From NCBI GenBank assembly GCA_017473615.1, contig JAFUKL010000025.1, positions 1-64,000 of the forward strand: 64,000 nt of DNA, read 5' to 3'. Numbering within the stretch: the first letter of the stretch is position 1; the number at the start of each line of letters is the position of its first letter. Made by a program: the position numbers and the translations under genes. The stretch comes from Muribaculaceae bacterium. Its GTDB lineage: Bacteria; Bacteroidota; Bacteroidia; Bacteroidales; Muribaculaceae. Positions 45,501 to 53,036 of this stretch are shown here, piece by piece. The notes under the pieces were generated by a model that was not told where the DNA came from, did no database searches, and worked only from the letters and a program-made list of their open reading frames with translations.

Positions 45501-45593
45501 GGTAGCTCTTACGGTTCAGGTACAGGTGGTTTCGACCGTTATAATGTGCCTAACACACGCAGCTTTAATCTATCACTAAAAGCAACATTCTAA
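42534..45593 (+). CDS. SusC/RagA-family TonB-dependent outer-membrane transporter
   Basis: A 1019-residue protein with a signal peptide (MKKQLLLLLFSLFAVAGYA), then the carboxypeptidase-D-like domain VITGTVIAESDNLPVIGATVMVQG (about 20-95) typical of SusC-type transporters. A TonB-box-like EVVVTAMGQ is near residue 100. The plug domain includes ALQGK-like TLQGKVSGLQIQSTGG and PLVILDGVAVRGG. The rest is the 22-strand barrel, ending NTRSFNLSLKATF with the terminal phenylalanine. It imports substrates captured by the SusD-like lipoprotein encoded next, using energy from TonB-ExbBD. The substrate is unknown; a divergent GH13 gene suggests glucans, but RagAB-type pairs import peptides. Codon usage is strongly biased, which implies high expression. 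Confidence 0.96.
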   Translation: MKKQLLLLLFSLFAVAGYARVITGTVIAESDNLPVIGATVMVQGTQRGVATDFDGKFSIEVKDGDVLNVSYVGMIPQKVKVGNQQTLNIVLKENAQVLGEVVVTAMGQTQEKKKLNFAVQSLDSEQLTAGATTNIASTLQGKVSGLQIQSTGGSPNSSSTIQIRAISSINTGQNNEPLVILDGVAVRGGGSTLSDINPNDIEHMSVLKGAAASALYGQDAANGVIMIVTKSGKNGKLQVNANATFEISNATRVPKIQSRYTPGTRGFYVENAGSGGWGPLLSSTDKVYDNVGEFLGTGFLQKYDISMTGGTEKANAYASVSYSMNDGVVPEDYRNQINVFLKGEFKPSDKVKIQLTSSFKESKSRGFGNSMSTVYSWGITKNMADYETLEGYPNWDAYYDAWENKIIEDKIGATVSPYFGRYNDKSETTSTRIMLNGQISYEPIKDLVITGKIGYDKGYSMYDSYTVPRFRVSDFPADAAYLADNLSRFGAYSFQPSRSERLNAQMLITYQKELFNDLNINALVGLDYVENNSLSATLAGQKFMLEGDFYSFTNIDPTTFTNSGDYSMSLSHTKNNKFGYFGELRFDYRGIAQVSVTGRVDGSSTLKQVDCTYFYPSVTGGLMFSELFGLANDWFSYGKIRGNWAKVGKSGPAYKFSDTFKQWSTFPDGGWGNDPTVGKALLLEPEMTSSWEIGADLRFFKSRTRLDLAYYSTTVDNQIVTVRVSPAAGMILQTRNEGSVENYGVEATLAQDIIKTKDFDWTATANFSLNRGKVKSLPDQIQQIDGTNYGGIYPTAFLGGSTTGITGKDYLRDPNGNVICDENGYPMIDTSKQLYIGNREPDFLLGLGSSFRWKDLTMSFLFDGRCGGDVVNITGSSLISNGQHHLYDKYRNREVIFNGVVANADGTYSKNKTPIILDQTFLNKYFYPVSSNFIEDGSYIRLSYVTIGYDLSKLLAKNCPVKGLNVSFTGRNLFLLTKYSGSDPQVQESGSSYGSGTGGFDRYNVPNTRSFNLSLKATF

Positions 45594-45605
45594 AGAATAT
45601 AAATT

Positions 45606-47510
45606 ATGAATAAGCTAAAATATCTTTTATTGGCAGTAATCGTGGGCTTGGGGGCTACAAGCTGTGAGGATATTCTTGATGACAACATCAATCCCGATAA
45701 GGCACATGCGATAACTGCACAAAATAGCTTGCCTGTTATCGTGTTCTATGCTCAACAGGCTACTTACGACCATGCAGAGTATTACATCTATTTGTCGCAA
45801 TGTCTTACTACAACAGGTAAGAGTGCTATCGGTACTTACTCTTATAAGAGTGAGTGGGAATTCTTGACTATGAACCGTCACCCACAGTGGCGTCGTCACT
45901 TCTATGATATAGGTTCTAATGTTAACAATATGATTGCCAATTCACAGGCTATGGGATCTCCTAACTATGAGTTGATAGCACGTACCATTCGTTTGCTTTC
46001 TACTCAGTTGGCAACCGATATGTTTGGTGAAATGCCTTTGGAAAATGCATATAAGTCAAACTCACCTACATACGATTCTCAGCCAAGCATTTATGCTTGG
46101 ATGTTCCAAGAAATCGATAATTTGATTAAGATGTATGAAGATCCTGCTTATACTCAGGCTTCAGGCAACCAGACTATCGACGTTGCTCAAGATCGTGTAT
46201 ATGCAGGTGACTTGAATAAGTGGAAAGGTCTTGTATATGCTGTGAAGGCTCGCCTTCTATTGCGTAACATTCCTAACATCGATACTACTCCTGCTAAATG
46301 TCAGGAAATCATCGATGCCGCTGATGCAGCTATTAAGCAATGGCGTACAGGTGACCTTCTTTACGGAGCTTGGTTTGGTAACGAACCTCGTTACAAATTC
46401 GATGGTGGTACAAACGAACAAAACTGTGTGTGGAGTGAAGCTCAACCTATCATCAACTCTTGGGAATCTCGTAAAAACTTGCTTGATGGTGCTGTTCCTT
46501 CTAAATATTTCGTAGTTGACTGTCTTGGTCTTCTTGAATATGGAACAAAAAATGAAGGTCTTTACAATGCGTCTCTTGATGCAAAATCTTATGAAGGTTA
46601 TGCTAACGACCCTCGCCTTCCTTTGTTGATGATTCCTCGTACAGGACCTGACACGGATAAGACTGCGAGAGTTCGCCACGTAGAAAATAATATCGGTATT
46701 GGTACTTCTTATAAGGTGGAACACTTCCCAAAATTGTATATGGGTGCATACGCAGGTGCTAACGAAGCATATAACCCTATCTTTACAATGGAAGAACTTT
46801 ATTTCATCAAAGCTGAAGCATTGTACTGGAAGGGCGACAAAATTGGAGCTTGTCAATTGGCTAAAGAAGCTACTGAAAACAATATCCAACGTCACCTTGA
46901 CTTCTTCTTGGAAAAATATCCTAACCCGGCTTATAATGAAGCTGACGATAACAAGTATCCGGGTGCTGCAAGTGGAAGCGGTGTAGGCTTTACTACTGCA
47001 GAACAATGGCATGCTCAAGTAGATGCTTTCTTGAATAATAAGGAATATTATACACTTGACCGTAAGGGTAAACGAATTGATCGTGTTCGTCCTGTATCTG
47101 ATCGCGGTAATGAAATTTGGTTCTTCGATGAATCTAACTTCGACTTGGAACGTTTGATGAAGCAAAAGTATATCGCTATGTATATGCAGCCGGAGCAGTG
47201 GACCGATATGCGTCGTTATCACTATAGCAACAAACGTAATAACTATGGTATTGGTGACGCTAACGAAATCGTGTATAAGGGCTTGCGTCGTCCATATAAC
47301 TTGTATGCTTCTTACTGGATTGACGGTTTGACTGACGAACAACAGGAAAACACATGGGTACAACGTATACCTCAAGACCCTGATACTGAAGGTAAGTACA
47401 ATCGTCAGGAACTTGAAAAGCTTGATGCTTTCAACAACTACAAATGGTTGCAAAAACCGATGATTTGGGCGTTGGAACGTGGTGCTCGCACTTCGTTGAC
47501 AGCCGAATAA
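45606..47510 (+). CDS. SusD/RagB-family nutrient-binding lipoprotein (SusD-like_2 type)
   Basis: A 634-residue lipoprotein, signal ending LGATSCED (C20), followed by ILDDNINPDKA, the opening typical of the SusD-like_2 branch. The helical TPR-like core is visible in segments such as RTIRLLSTQLATDMFGEMPLENAYK and WKGLVYAVKARLLLRNIPN. Near the end are LMKQKYIAMYMQPEQWTDMRRY, the family's conserved membrane-distal helix, and a final basic tail. It caps the SusC-like barrel from outside and delivers substrate. It starts 13 bases after susC. The branch is often found with transporters for glycans or other nutrients and does not define the ligand. Confidence 0.94.
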   Translation: MNKLKYLLLAVIVGLGATSCEDILDDNINPDKAHAITAQNSLPVIVFYAQQATYDHAEYYIYLSQCLTTTGKSAIGTYSYKSEWEFLTMNRHPQWRRHFYDIGSNVNNMIANSQAMGSPNYELIARTIRLLSTQLATDMFGEMPLENAYKSNSPTYDSQPSIYAWMFQEIDNLIKMYEDPAYTQASGNQTIDVAQDRVYAGDLNKWKGLVYAVKARLLLRNIPNIDTTPAKCQEIIDAADAAIKQWRTGDLLYGAWFGNEPRYKFDGGTNEQNCVWSEAQPIINSWESRKNLLDGAVPSKYFVVDCLGLLEYGTKNEGLYNASLDAKSYEGYANDPRLPLLMIPRTGPDTDKTARVRHVENNIGIGTSYKVEHFPKLYMGAYAGANEAYNPIFTMEELYFIKAEALYWKGDKIGACQLAKEATENNIQRHLDFFLEKYPNPAYNEADDNKYPGAASGSGVGFTTAEQWHAQVDAFLNNKEYYTLDRKGKRIDRVRPVSDRGNEIWFFDESNFDLERLMKQKYIAMYMQPEQWTDMRRYHYSNKRNNYGIGDANEIVYKGLRRPYNLYASYWIDGLTDEQQENTWVQRIPQDPDTEGKYNRQELEKLDAFNNYKWLQKPMIWALERGARTSLTAE

Positions 47511-47541
47511 TCAAATTATTAATAATTAAGAAACAAAGTAT

Positions 47542-48621
47542 ATGAAAATATATAATAAATTAGGACTTTTTGCGGCAGGAACGTTGTTGATGGCTTCATG
47601 TGCCGTGAATGACCCTTTTGCTGACAACATGGATATGGGTGCGGTTGTGCCTACTGTTACATGGGAGCTTAACAGCTCTGTCTGCAAGGCGGGTAATGAT
47701 GCCGGTTTCTTGGCAAAATATTATACCACAGAGGAAGGTGTGAATATCGATCGCTCTGAAGTGTGGGGTATGATTACCCGTACCGAGAGTGCTGCTGCTA
47801 CTGTGAAGCTTGTGACTTCTCCTGCATATACACAAACGGTGAATTTTACAGATACAGTGCGCGGTTTTCACCTGATGGCTTCTTTCCCTCATAGTGAAGA
47901 ATATTTGAATGGAAAAGAATATCATTTAAATGCTTCTTTCCCTACTTCTCGTACTTTGAGTCCTATCTCATGGGCTAATATTACAGAATGGGATGAAGAG
48001 AACTTCACTAATTACTATCCTGCTACGTTTAAGGAAGAATTTTGTGCTACAATGGTTGATTATTTGACCGGTAGTGATACATATCTTTCAAGTTTGCGTC
48101 TTGTTTATACCAATTATGCGTATACTCAAGAAGATTTTGACGCTGTAAACGCTGCGTTCCCTGAAAATGAACCACTTCCTTTCTCTGATTCAGATGTTGC
48201 AGGCGAAACAAGAGGTGATTTCTGGTTTGATGTAGACACTGAGACTGTCGTGGGTTACTACTACATTAGACTGAAAGAAGACGGAACTGCTGAAGAAGTG
48301 CAGATAGAGTCTCCTGAAATGGCTCCGGAAGGCGTTTCTCAAGACAAGGTGTTCCCTGTTTATAAAGCTCCGCACTGGTTGTACAGCCGTTATTCCGACA
48401 ATACCGGTGGTGCGGTGACTACAATGAAGGAAGAATATCGTCCTATGTGGAAAGCATTGGTGGAATTGATTCCGTTTGAGTCATGGATATATAACAGTGG
48501 AGATCAAAACTATGCTGTCGAATTTACTCGCAAATATGCTATTGTGTCACAATTCAGAGTAATCGATACAGTTGACGGTGTAGGTAAAGATACTGACTAT
48601 AAAACTGTTGAGCTAAACTAA
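47542..48621 (+). CDS. Lipoprotein of unknown function in the SusC/SusD operon
   Basis: A 359-residue lipoprotein with signal ending LLMASCAVND (C20). I do not recognise a named family. It has an Ig-like opening strand set (VVPTVTWELNSSVCKAGNDAGFLAKYY), a central stretch with NLTEW-like ANITEWDEENFTNYYPATF, and a C-terminal half rich in aromatic residues (APHWLYSRYSDN, LVELIPFESWIYN). Proteins of this size in third place after SusC and SusD are usually surface glycan- or ligand-binding proteins, so an auxiliary binding role at the outer membrane is likely but inferred from position only. It lies 31 bases after susD and 15 bases before the next gene. Confidence 0.65.
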   Translation: MKIYNKLGLFAAGTLLMASCAVNDPFADNMDMGAVVPTVTWELNSSVCKAGNDAGFLAKYYTTEEGVNIDRSEVWGMITRTESAAATVKLVTSPAYTQTVNFTDTVRGFHLMASFPHSEEYLNGKEYHLNASFPTSRTLSPISWANITEWDEENFTNYYPATFKEEFCATMVDYLTGSDTYLSSLRLVYTNYAYTQEDFDAVNAAFPENEPLPFSDSDVAGETRGDFWFDVDTETVVGYYYIRLKEDGTAEEVQIESPEMAPEGVSQDKVFPVYKAPHWLYSRYSDNTGGAVTTMKEEYRPMWKALVELIPFESWIYNSGDQNYAVEFTRKYAIVSQFRVIDTVDGVGKDTDYKTVELN

Positions 48622-48636
48622 TAAAAAGCGAAGATT

Positions 48637-50454
48637 ATGAAAATGATAAAAAATATTTTAATTTTAATATTGGCAGTCTTTGCGGTTTCTTGTGTTGAAA
48701 AAGAACCGGATTACCAAAATTTCCCGGGAAAGGACGTAGATTTCTCTTTCTCGGTGGATGGTGATGAATATGCTGTCGATTACTATTATGTGTCAACAAT
48801 CAAGTTTGTTAACACATCTGAAAAGAAAGGTAATGTTACATGGGACTTTGCTTCTAATATCAACCACACTAATGGTAAGATAAAAGATGCAGAAGGTAAT
48901 GATAAGGTGGTTTATGAGATCTTAGATGATTCAGAACCGGATGTAGTTAAAGTGAAATATGCAGGTTCAGGTAATTACACTGTAGCTCTTACTGTCGATG
49001 GTTATGGTACACGTACTTATCCTGTTCAAATCATGGACATCTCTCCATCTTTGAACATCGTGGAGCAAAGCACTGATACAGTAGTAATCGGCGAAACTCA
49101 AATTACTATGGGTGTGGCTATTCCAAACCCTGATAATTTGCAATGTGCGTTCACTTGGGTTATGCCTGAAGGTACAACTCTTGCCGATGGTACTCCTATT
49201 GAAACCTATGAAGGTAGAATCGATGAAAACGGTAATATCACTACTCCGGGTGCTTTGAAATTTAAGAACGTGGGTTCTAACAAGATCACTTTGAGAACAG
49301 TGTTCGACGTGCCTACTGCAGAACGTCCTGAAGGAACTGCTGAAAACCGTCGTCTTGCCGATTCTTATGTAAACGTTCAAGTTGGTTTCACTGAAGAAGT
49401 TCCTACATTGTATTATGCTTCTTACGGTGGTAATATCAAGGCTTTGAAATTGATTCCTGAAGGAAATCTTCCTGAAGGTTCTAAGAACCTGCCATTCGAT
49501 ATGGGTGTGTCAAGTGGTGTAACTCCACAAAGTATCGTATTTGCTCCTACAAAGGACGGCGACTTCATCTTCCTTCTTGACTGTGGTAAGAAGTTTACTT
49601 ATCAAAACGATACCGACGGTGTGCTTGGTGATGGTAAAATCACAGTGATGAGTGCAGATGGTACATACGCTAATACTGTAATTACTAACGTAGGCGGACA
49701 TGCATTCTCTGACCCATTCCACGGATGTGTAAGAGATAACGATGGTGATGGTTATGCTGATGATCTTCTTTACACTGACCGTAACAATGGTGTAAGCTCT
49801 ATAGCAGTTACAGAACGTGGTAAAGTAGAAACTCGTCTTCAAGCAACAACAAGCAGCTACAATGTAGTAAACAATGCTACTCTTGGATACTATGGTCGCG
49901 GTATTGCTTACGGTGCTGTGCACTCAGCTATTGCATTGGATAGTAAGGGCGTTTATTATTGGCCTAAGTCTTACAACGCAGCAGGTGTGTTCCGTTTCCG
50001 TCAAAGCGATATCGGTGTAACCGATAAGATTCCTTGCCCTATCTTGTTGGATGGCGCTCTTCCTAAGGCATTTGCTATCGATGAAACTAAGAAACACATG
50101 TATATTTGGAGTACCGGTGGCGGTGGTGTAGAAGAAGGTTTCGTACAATATCCTCTTGTTGACTTTGAGGGTACTTTGAAAGCTACTGAATACACTAAGT
50201 ATGTGAAGATGGATGTAGCAGAAACTTCAGGTTCTTCTGTAGAAGCATTGCTTGTATCTCAATTTGCAGTACATTCTGCAACAGGTAATGTTTACTTCGG
50301 TTTCAATCCTGATGGCGATACAACACGTCCTACTGCAGGTATCTACTACTTTGATTACGCTGCTTCAGATGTAACAAAGACTCCGTTGGTAGGTACTGAA
50401 GGTGATAAGGTATTCGGTATCTGTATCAATCCTCGCGGAACAAAATTGTTCTAA
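48637..50454 (+). CDS. PKD-like/propeller surface lipoprotein in the SusC/SusD operon
   Basis: A 605-residue lipoprotein, signal ending VFAVSCVEKE (C19). The N-terminal part has two PKD- or Ig-like units (about 25-140 and 150-250), the first with VTWDFASNINHTNGK and a SGNYTVALTVDGYG ending typical of PKD folds. From about 265 to the end the repeats (FIFLLDCGKKFTYQND, VYYWPKSYNAAG, KHMYIWSTGGGG, NVYFGFNPDGD) look like a beta-propeller. DNDGDGYADD at residues 367-376 is a strong calcium-binding loop. It is probably an extracellular binding partner of the SusC/SusD pair. The operon ends at a terminator just downstream. Confidence 0.72.
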   Translation: MKMIKNILILILAVFAVSCVEKEPDYQNFPGKDVDFSFSVDGDEYAVDYYYVSTIKFVNTSEKKGNVTWDFASNINHTNGKIKDAEGNDKVVYEILDDSEPDVVKVKYAGSGNYTVALTVDGYGTRTYPVQIMDISPSLNIVEQSTDTVVIGETQITMGVAIPNPDNLQCAFTWVMPEGTTLADGTPIETYEGRIDENGNITTPGALKFKNVGSNKITLRTVFDVPTAERPEGTAENRRLADSYVNVQVGFTEEVPTLYYASYGGNIKALKLIPEGNLPEGSKNLPFDMGVSSGVTPQSIVFAPTKDGDFIFLLDCGKKFTYQNDTDGVLGDGKITVMSADGTYANTVITNVGGHAFSDPFHGCVRDNDGDGYADDLLYTDRNNGVSSIAVTERGKVETRLQATTSSYNVVNNATLGYYGRGIAYGAVHSAIALDSKGVYYWPKSYNAAGVFRFRQSDIGVTDKIPCPILLDGALPKAFAIDETKKHMYIWSTGGGGVEEGFVQYPLVDFEGTLKATEYTKYVKMDVAETSGSSVEALLVSQFAVHSATGNVYFGFNPDGDTTRPTAGIYYFDYAASDVTKTPLVGTEGDKVFGICINPRGTKLF

Positions 50455-50478
50455 TAACAATTTAAACATGATATTATT

Positions 50479-50518
50479 AAATAGGAGCGTCCCTCGTTGG
50501 GTCGCTCCTATTTCTTTT
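50479..50518 (+). terminator. Terminator after the SusC/SusD operon
   Basis: An 11-bp perfect stem (50479-50489 with 50503-50513) is followed by a T-rich tail. Confidence 0.8.
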
Positions 50519-50525
50519 AAGCCCG

Positions 50526-50640
50526 ATTGAGCTAATCGATCCAATAAGGCAAATAACCGTCTTTGCTGATGATTTTTGTTTTATCTCACCCCCTTTTCAT
50601 TAGCCATATAAGCTCAATAAGCCTAATTGGGCTTATGAAG
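50526..50640. repeat. Two short arrays of ATAAG-like words at 9-bp spacing
   Basis: AT-starting pentamers occur every nine bases: ATTGA 50526, ATCGA 50535, ATAAG 50544, ATAAC 50553. A second set follows: ATTAG 50599, ATAAG 50608, ATAAG 50617, ATTGG 50626, ATGAA 50635. The rest of the 320-base gap (50455-50774) holds a terminator and an AT-rich presumed promoter stretch without a perfect -7 match. Confidence 0.55.
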
Positions 50641-50774
50641 TGAATTTTTTTGTGAAAATATTTGTGGGTTATGGAAATTTTACTTTAATTTGCGGTGTAA
50701 AATATATTGTTGTGTGGACTGTAAAAGGATATACAGCATAAAACTAAAATTATTAACTAAAAACATTAATTATT

Positions 50775-51947
50775 ATGAAGAAATTTTTACTTTTTGGTGC
50801 TGCTGCAATGATGGCTACTGCAGCTAACGCACAACTTCAACAACTATGGGCTCACGATATGGCTGCTGCCGGTGCTGCTGTTCGTAACATTGTATTGGTA
50901 AGTGGAACTGAAGTTGCTGCAACTAACATCGGTTTCTCTGGTGGAAATGATAATGTGATTTTCTTTGACGCTAACGGCCAAACTGCAAAAGCTCATGATG
51001 TAGTTGCGTATACTAAATCAATTGAATTAGGTTCAACCGGTGAAGATGGCGTATTTACTCCGCTTGCACTTGGTCGTGGTATCGATACTGATGCTGTAGG
51101 TAACATCATCGTTAACTTAGGTTTCCCTAATGCAACTCAAGGTACTGATTTCGTAGTTATAGCTCCTGACGGAACTATGAGACATATCCACTGTGAAGTT
51201 CCTGCTCCCGGAGAATCTGCTCGTGCCGACTTCTTTGCTTGTGCTGGTGATATCAATACAAATGGTTACCTTGTTCTTGCACCAAACGGAAAGAGCTATT
51301 TAGGCGTTTACAATATCTTTGACGGCGAACAAGACTCTGACTATAGCTACCTTATAGATGCTGACGAAGGTACTACACTATCTAACGAAGCAAAGGTTGT
51401 TTTCCCGGTTAAGACAGTTGCTGAAGACGCTGAAGCCGCTCCTGAACTCTTCGTATATCACCGTTCAGTAGCTGGTATACGTTACTCTGATGGTGCTGCT
51501 GCATTGACAGTGTTGTCAGGTGATAACTTCCTACAAAAAACAGCAACTTGTACAGGTGTTGCTGCATTCCAAGTAGATGGTGTTAACTACATCGTAATGC
51601 CTACTCTTGACGCTTCAGGTGTTCGTGCTAACGCATTCAACGTAGTAAACGTTGCTACAGGTGAAGTTGTTGCTAACTCTCAAGGTGCTGCAGGTTTCAC
51701 TGCAAACTATGCTCAAGACTATTCTGCATGGGTTAACGAAGACGGTACAGTAAGCATCGCTCAATTGGTACAAGGTAAATACTTGGCTATGTTCAAACTT
51801 ACTCTTGGTTCTTCTGCAATCGAAGAAATCGCTGCTGACAACGCTGCTGTAGAATACTACAACCTACAAGGTGTTAAGGTTGCTAATCCTGAAAACGGTA
51901 TCTTCGTTAAGAAGCAAGGTGCTAAAGCAACTAAGGTGGTTCTTTAA
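50775..51947 (+). CDS. Exported protein of unknown function with T9SS-type tail, likely abundant
   Basis: A 390-residue protein with signal peptide MKKFLLFGAAAMMATAANA cut before QLQQ. I do not recognise the main domain. It contains several strand-rich repeats with IVLVSGTEVAATNIGF, GRGIDTDAVGNIIVNLGF and VDGVNYIVMPTLDASG, which suggests an irregular beta-propeller. The final 32 residues (VEYYNLQGVKVANPENGIFV...) closely match the end of the C39-like peptidase at 25154 and are probably a T9SS type A-like signal. Codon choice is extreme, with GCT for alanine and few rare codons, the pattern of very highly expressed genes. It is flanked by terminators and so is monocistronic. Confidence 0.75.
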   Translation: MKKFLLFGAAAMMATAANAQLQQLWAHDMAAAGAAVRNIVLVSGTEVAATNIGFSGGNDNVIFFDANGQTAKAHDVVAYTKSIELGSTGEDGVFTPLALGRGIDTDAVGNIIVNLGFPNATQGTDFVVIAPDGTMRHIHCEVPAPGESARADFFACAGDINTNGYLVLAPNGKSYLGVYNIFDGEQDSDYSYLIDADEGTTLSNEAKVVFPVKTVAEDAEAAPELFVYHRSVAGIRYSDGAAALTVLSGDNFLQKTATCTGVAAFQVDGVNYIVMPTLDASGVRANAFNVVNVATGEVVANSQGAAGFTANYAQDYSAWVNEDGTVSIAQLVQGKYLAMFKLTLGSSAIEEIAADNAAVEYYNLQGVKVANPENGIFVKKQGAKATKVVL

Positions 51948-51974
51948 TCAACGAATTGAAGATATAGCTTATAG

Positions 51975-52001
51975 GGCTGCGACAATGGTCGCAGCCTTTT
52001 T
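51975..52001 (+). terminator. Terminator after the abundant exported protein gene
   Basis: A 9-bp GC-rich stem, GGCTGCGAC with GTCGCAGCC and loop AATG, is followed by five Ts. Confidence 0.9.
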
Positions 52002-52008
52002 GTTTTTT

Positions 52009-52031
52009 ATCAGGCTAATAAGGCAAATAGC
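52009..52031. repeat. Short 9-bp-period array left of the transposase
   Basis: ATCAG at 52009, ATAAG at 52018 and ATAGC at 52027 keep the nine-base spacing seen at 50526-50640 and 52977-53035. CTAATAAGGCAAATA here recurs with one change at 52992-53006. Confidence 0.5.
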
Positions 52032-52126
52032 ACGTGAGGAAAATCGTTCGCAAGGACGGTATGTATGAACCTTTAGTTCACCGAGACTTGTTCGAGGTAA
52101 AAACCGTATGTTTTCAATAGCGATAG

Positions 52127-52218
52127 TTCGGCTGAAAGCCGATATTTCCATAACCGTAAGTCAAACGCAGTGCGACTTACGGAAAGAAGAGTACAGAGTC
52201 TGCACCTGAAAGGTGCAA
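52127..52218. repeat. Left arm of the palindrome-rich inverted repeat flanking the transposase
   Basis: About 92 bases that reappear in inverted form at 52711-52804. The arm is built from three hairpins: 52128-52142 (TCGGCT/AGCCGA), 52154-52182 (CCGTAAGTC/GACTTACGG) and 52201-52217 (TGCACCT/AGGTGCA). A related small hairpin with a GCAA loop lies further out at 52045-52058. Confidence 0.8.
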
Positions 52219-52220
52219 TT

Positions 52221-52670
52221 TCAGTCAGCCAGAAAGTATTTGTCATTAGGGGTTATGTCATTATCTTCTAAAAAACGACGATATTCTTCACTGAATGAGA
52301 TTTTCTTATGATGTTCTTTCTGATTCTTGATATACTCAATAATGGCATTCTTATTATCTAATGAATATGTAAATGCGGCATAACTTTCGCCCCAGCCGAT
52401 AAAAGCAGGAAACGATGGATTTCCTTTCAGCCACTTGCTTGTTGATTCTTTTAGCCCTCTCATAAATTCGGATACAGCTATGGTTGGAGGAATGTCAACC
52501 AACATATGTATATGATCCGGCATCCCACCTATACGATATAATTTAGCCTTTTTATTTCTTGTATATCCTAAAATATACGCATACAATTCTCTTTCGTAGC
52601 ATTCAGAAATCGCCGGTGTGCTACGTTTAGTGCGAAATACGATATGGTAAAGGAATCGAGTATAACTCAT
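52221..52670 (-). CDS. IS200-like/REP-associated (RAYT-type) Y1 transposase
   Basis: A 149-residue, apparently full-length single-strand transposase. The HUH metal site is in PDHIHMLVD, with H53 and H55. The catalytic tyrosine is Y113 in IIEYIKNQKEHH, with Q117 four residues on, the spacing of the TnpA family. It has no partner TnpB gene. These enzymes cut and join hairpin-bearing single-stranded DNA. Here the gene is enclosed by long inverted repeats made of small palindromes, the setting of RAYT genes, which live with REP elements and seldom move themselves. The minus-strand promoter TATCTTTG (52686-52693) gives an almost leaderless message. No frameshift is seen. Confidence 0.9.
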   Translation of the reverse strand: MSYTRFLYHIVFRTKRSTPAISECYERELYAYILGYTRNKKAKLYRIGGMPDHIHMLVDIPPTIAVSEFMRGLKESTSKWLKGNPSFPAFIGWGESYAAFTYSLDNKNAIIEYIKNQKEHHKKISFSEEYRRFLEDNDITPNDKYFLAD

Positions 52671-52685
52671 AGTGTTGTTTTTTTA

Positions 52686-52693
52686 CAAAGATA
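52686..52693 (-). promoter_or_regulatory. -7 promoter motif for the transposase gene
   Basis: Minus-strand TATCTTTG lies only 16 bases before the ATG, so the leader would be about ten bases. Confidence 0.55.
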
Positions 52694-52710
52694 CGAAAAC
52701 TCATGAGTTG

Positions 52711-52804
52711 TTGCACCTTTCAGGTGCATTTGATATGTGTTACTCTGTCCGTAAGTCGCACTACGTTTGACTTACGGTTATGAAGATATCGGCTTTCAGC
52801 CGAA
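52711..52804. repeat. Right arm of the inverted repeat flanking the transposase
   Basis: This is the reverse complement of 52127-52218 with a diverged 20-base stretch between the first two hairpins. Its hairpins are at 52712-52728, 52749-52777 and 52789-52803, in mirrored order. Confidence 0.8.
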
Positions 52805-52850
52805 TTGTTTTTCGCACTCTTCGAGAGCAAGTTGAGTGTGGTCTCATAGT

Positions 52851-52974
52851 CCGAGGGTTCACTATGTTCACCCTCGGTTACTGAAATAGCGTCTTTGCAG
52901 ACGCATAATTTTAATGCATTTGTCCCGTAGTTTAAAAACCTACGGCTATTCGTATATGCCGTCCTTGCGGACGG
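52851..52974. repeat. Four further REP-like hairpins
   Basis: Perfect small palindromes follow at 52851-52877 (8-bp arms), 52889-52904 (GCGTCT-TTGC-AGACGC), 52925-52945 (CCGTAG/CTACGG) and 52959-52974 (CCGTCC-TTGC-GGACGG). Two share the TTGC loop. An open frame on the minus strand here is an artefact of the palindromes. Confidence 0.75.
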
Positions 52975-53036
52975 GTATAAGCTCAATAAGTCTAATAAGG
53001 CAGATAAGCCGTATAAGAAGTATAAGCCGTATAAGA
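52974..53036. repeat. Array of seven ATAAG words at exact 9-bp spacing
   Basis: ATAAG begins at 52977, 52986, 52995, 53004, 53013, 53022 and 53031. The four bases between copies vary (ctca differs from ccgt and aagt), so only the ATAAG core and the nine-base period are conserved. The last part also forms an 18-bp tandem duplication (53004-53021 and 53022-53039). No gene is present from 52671 to 53181. Confidence 0.85.

Noticed and set aside
46257-47453. A 398-codon minus-strand open frame
   Set aside because: It is antisense to the SusD-like gene. The strongly biased codons of that gene remove stops from the other strand, and the translation is a low-complexity mix of I, F, T, R and S.
52720-52986. 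An 88-codon minus-strand open frame right of the transposase
   Set aside because: It runs through a series of perfect hairpins and the 9-bp array, so the reading is a by-product of repeats.
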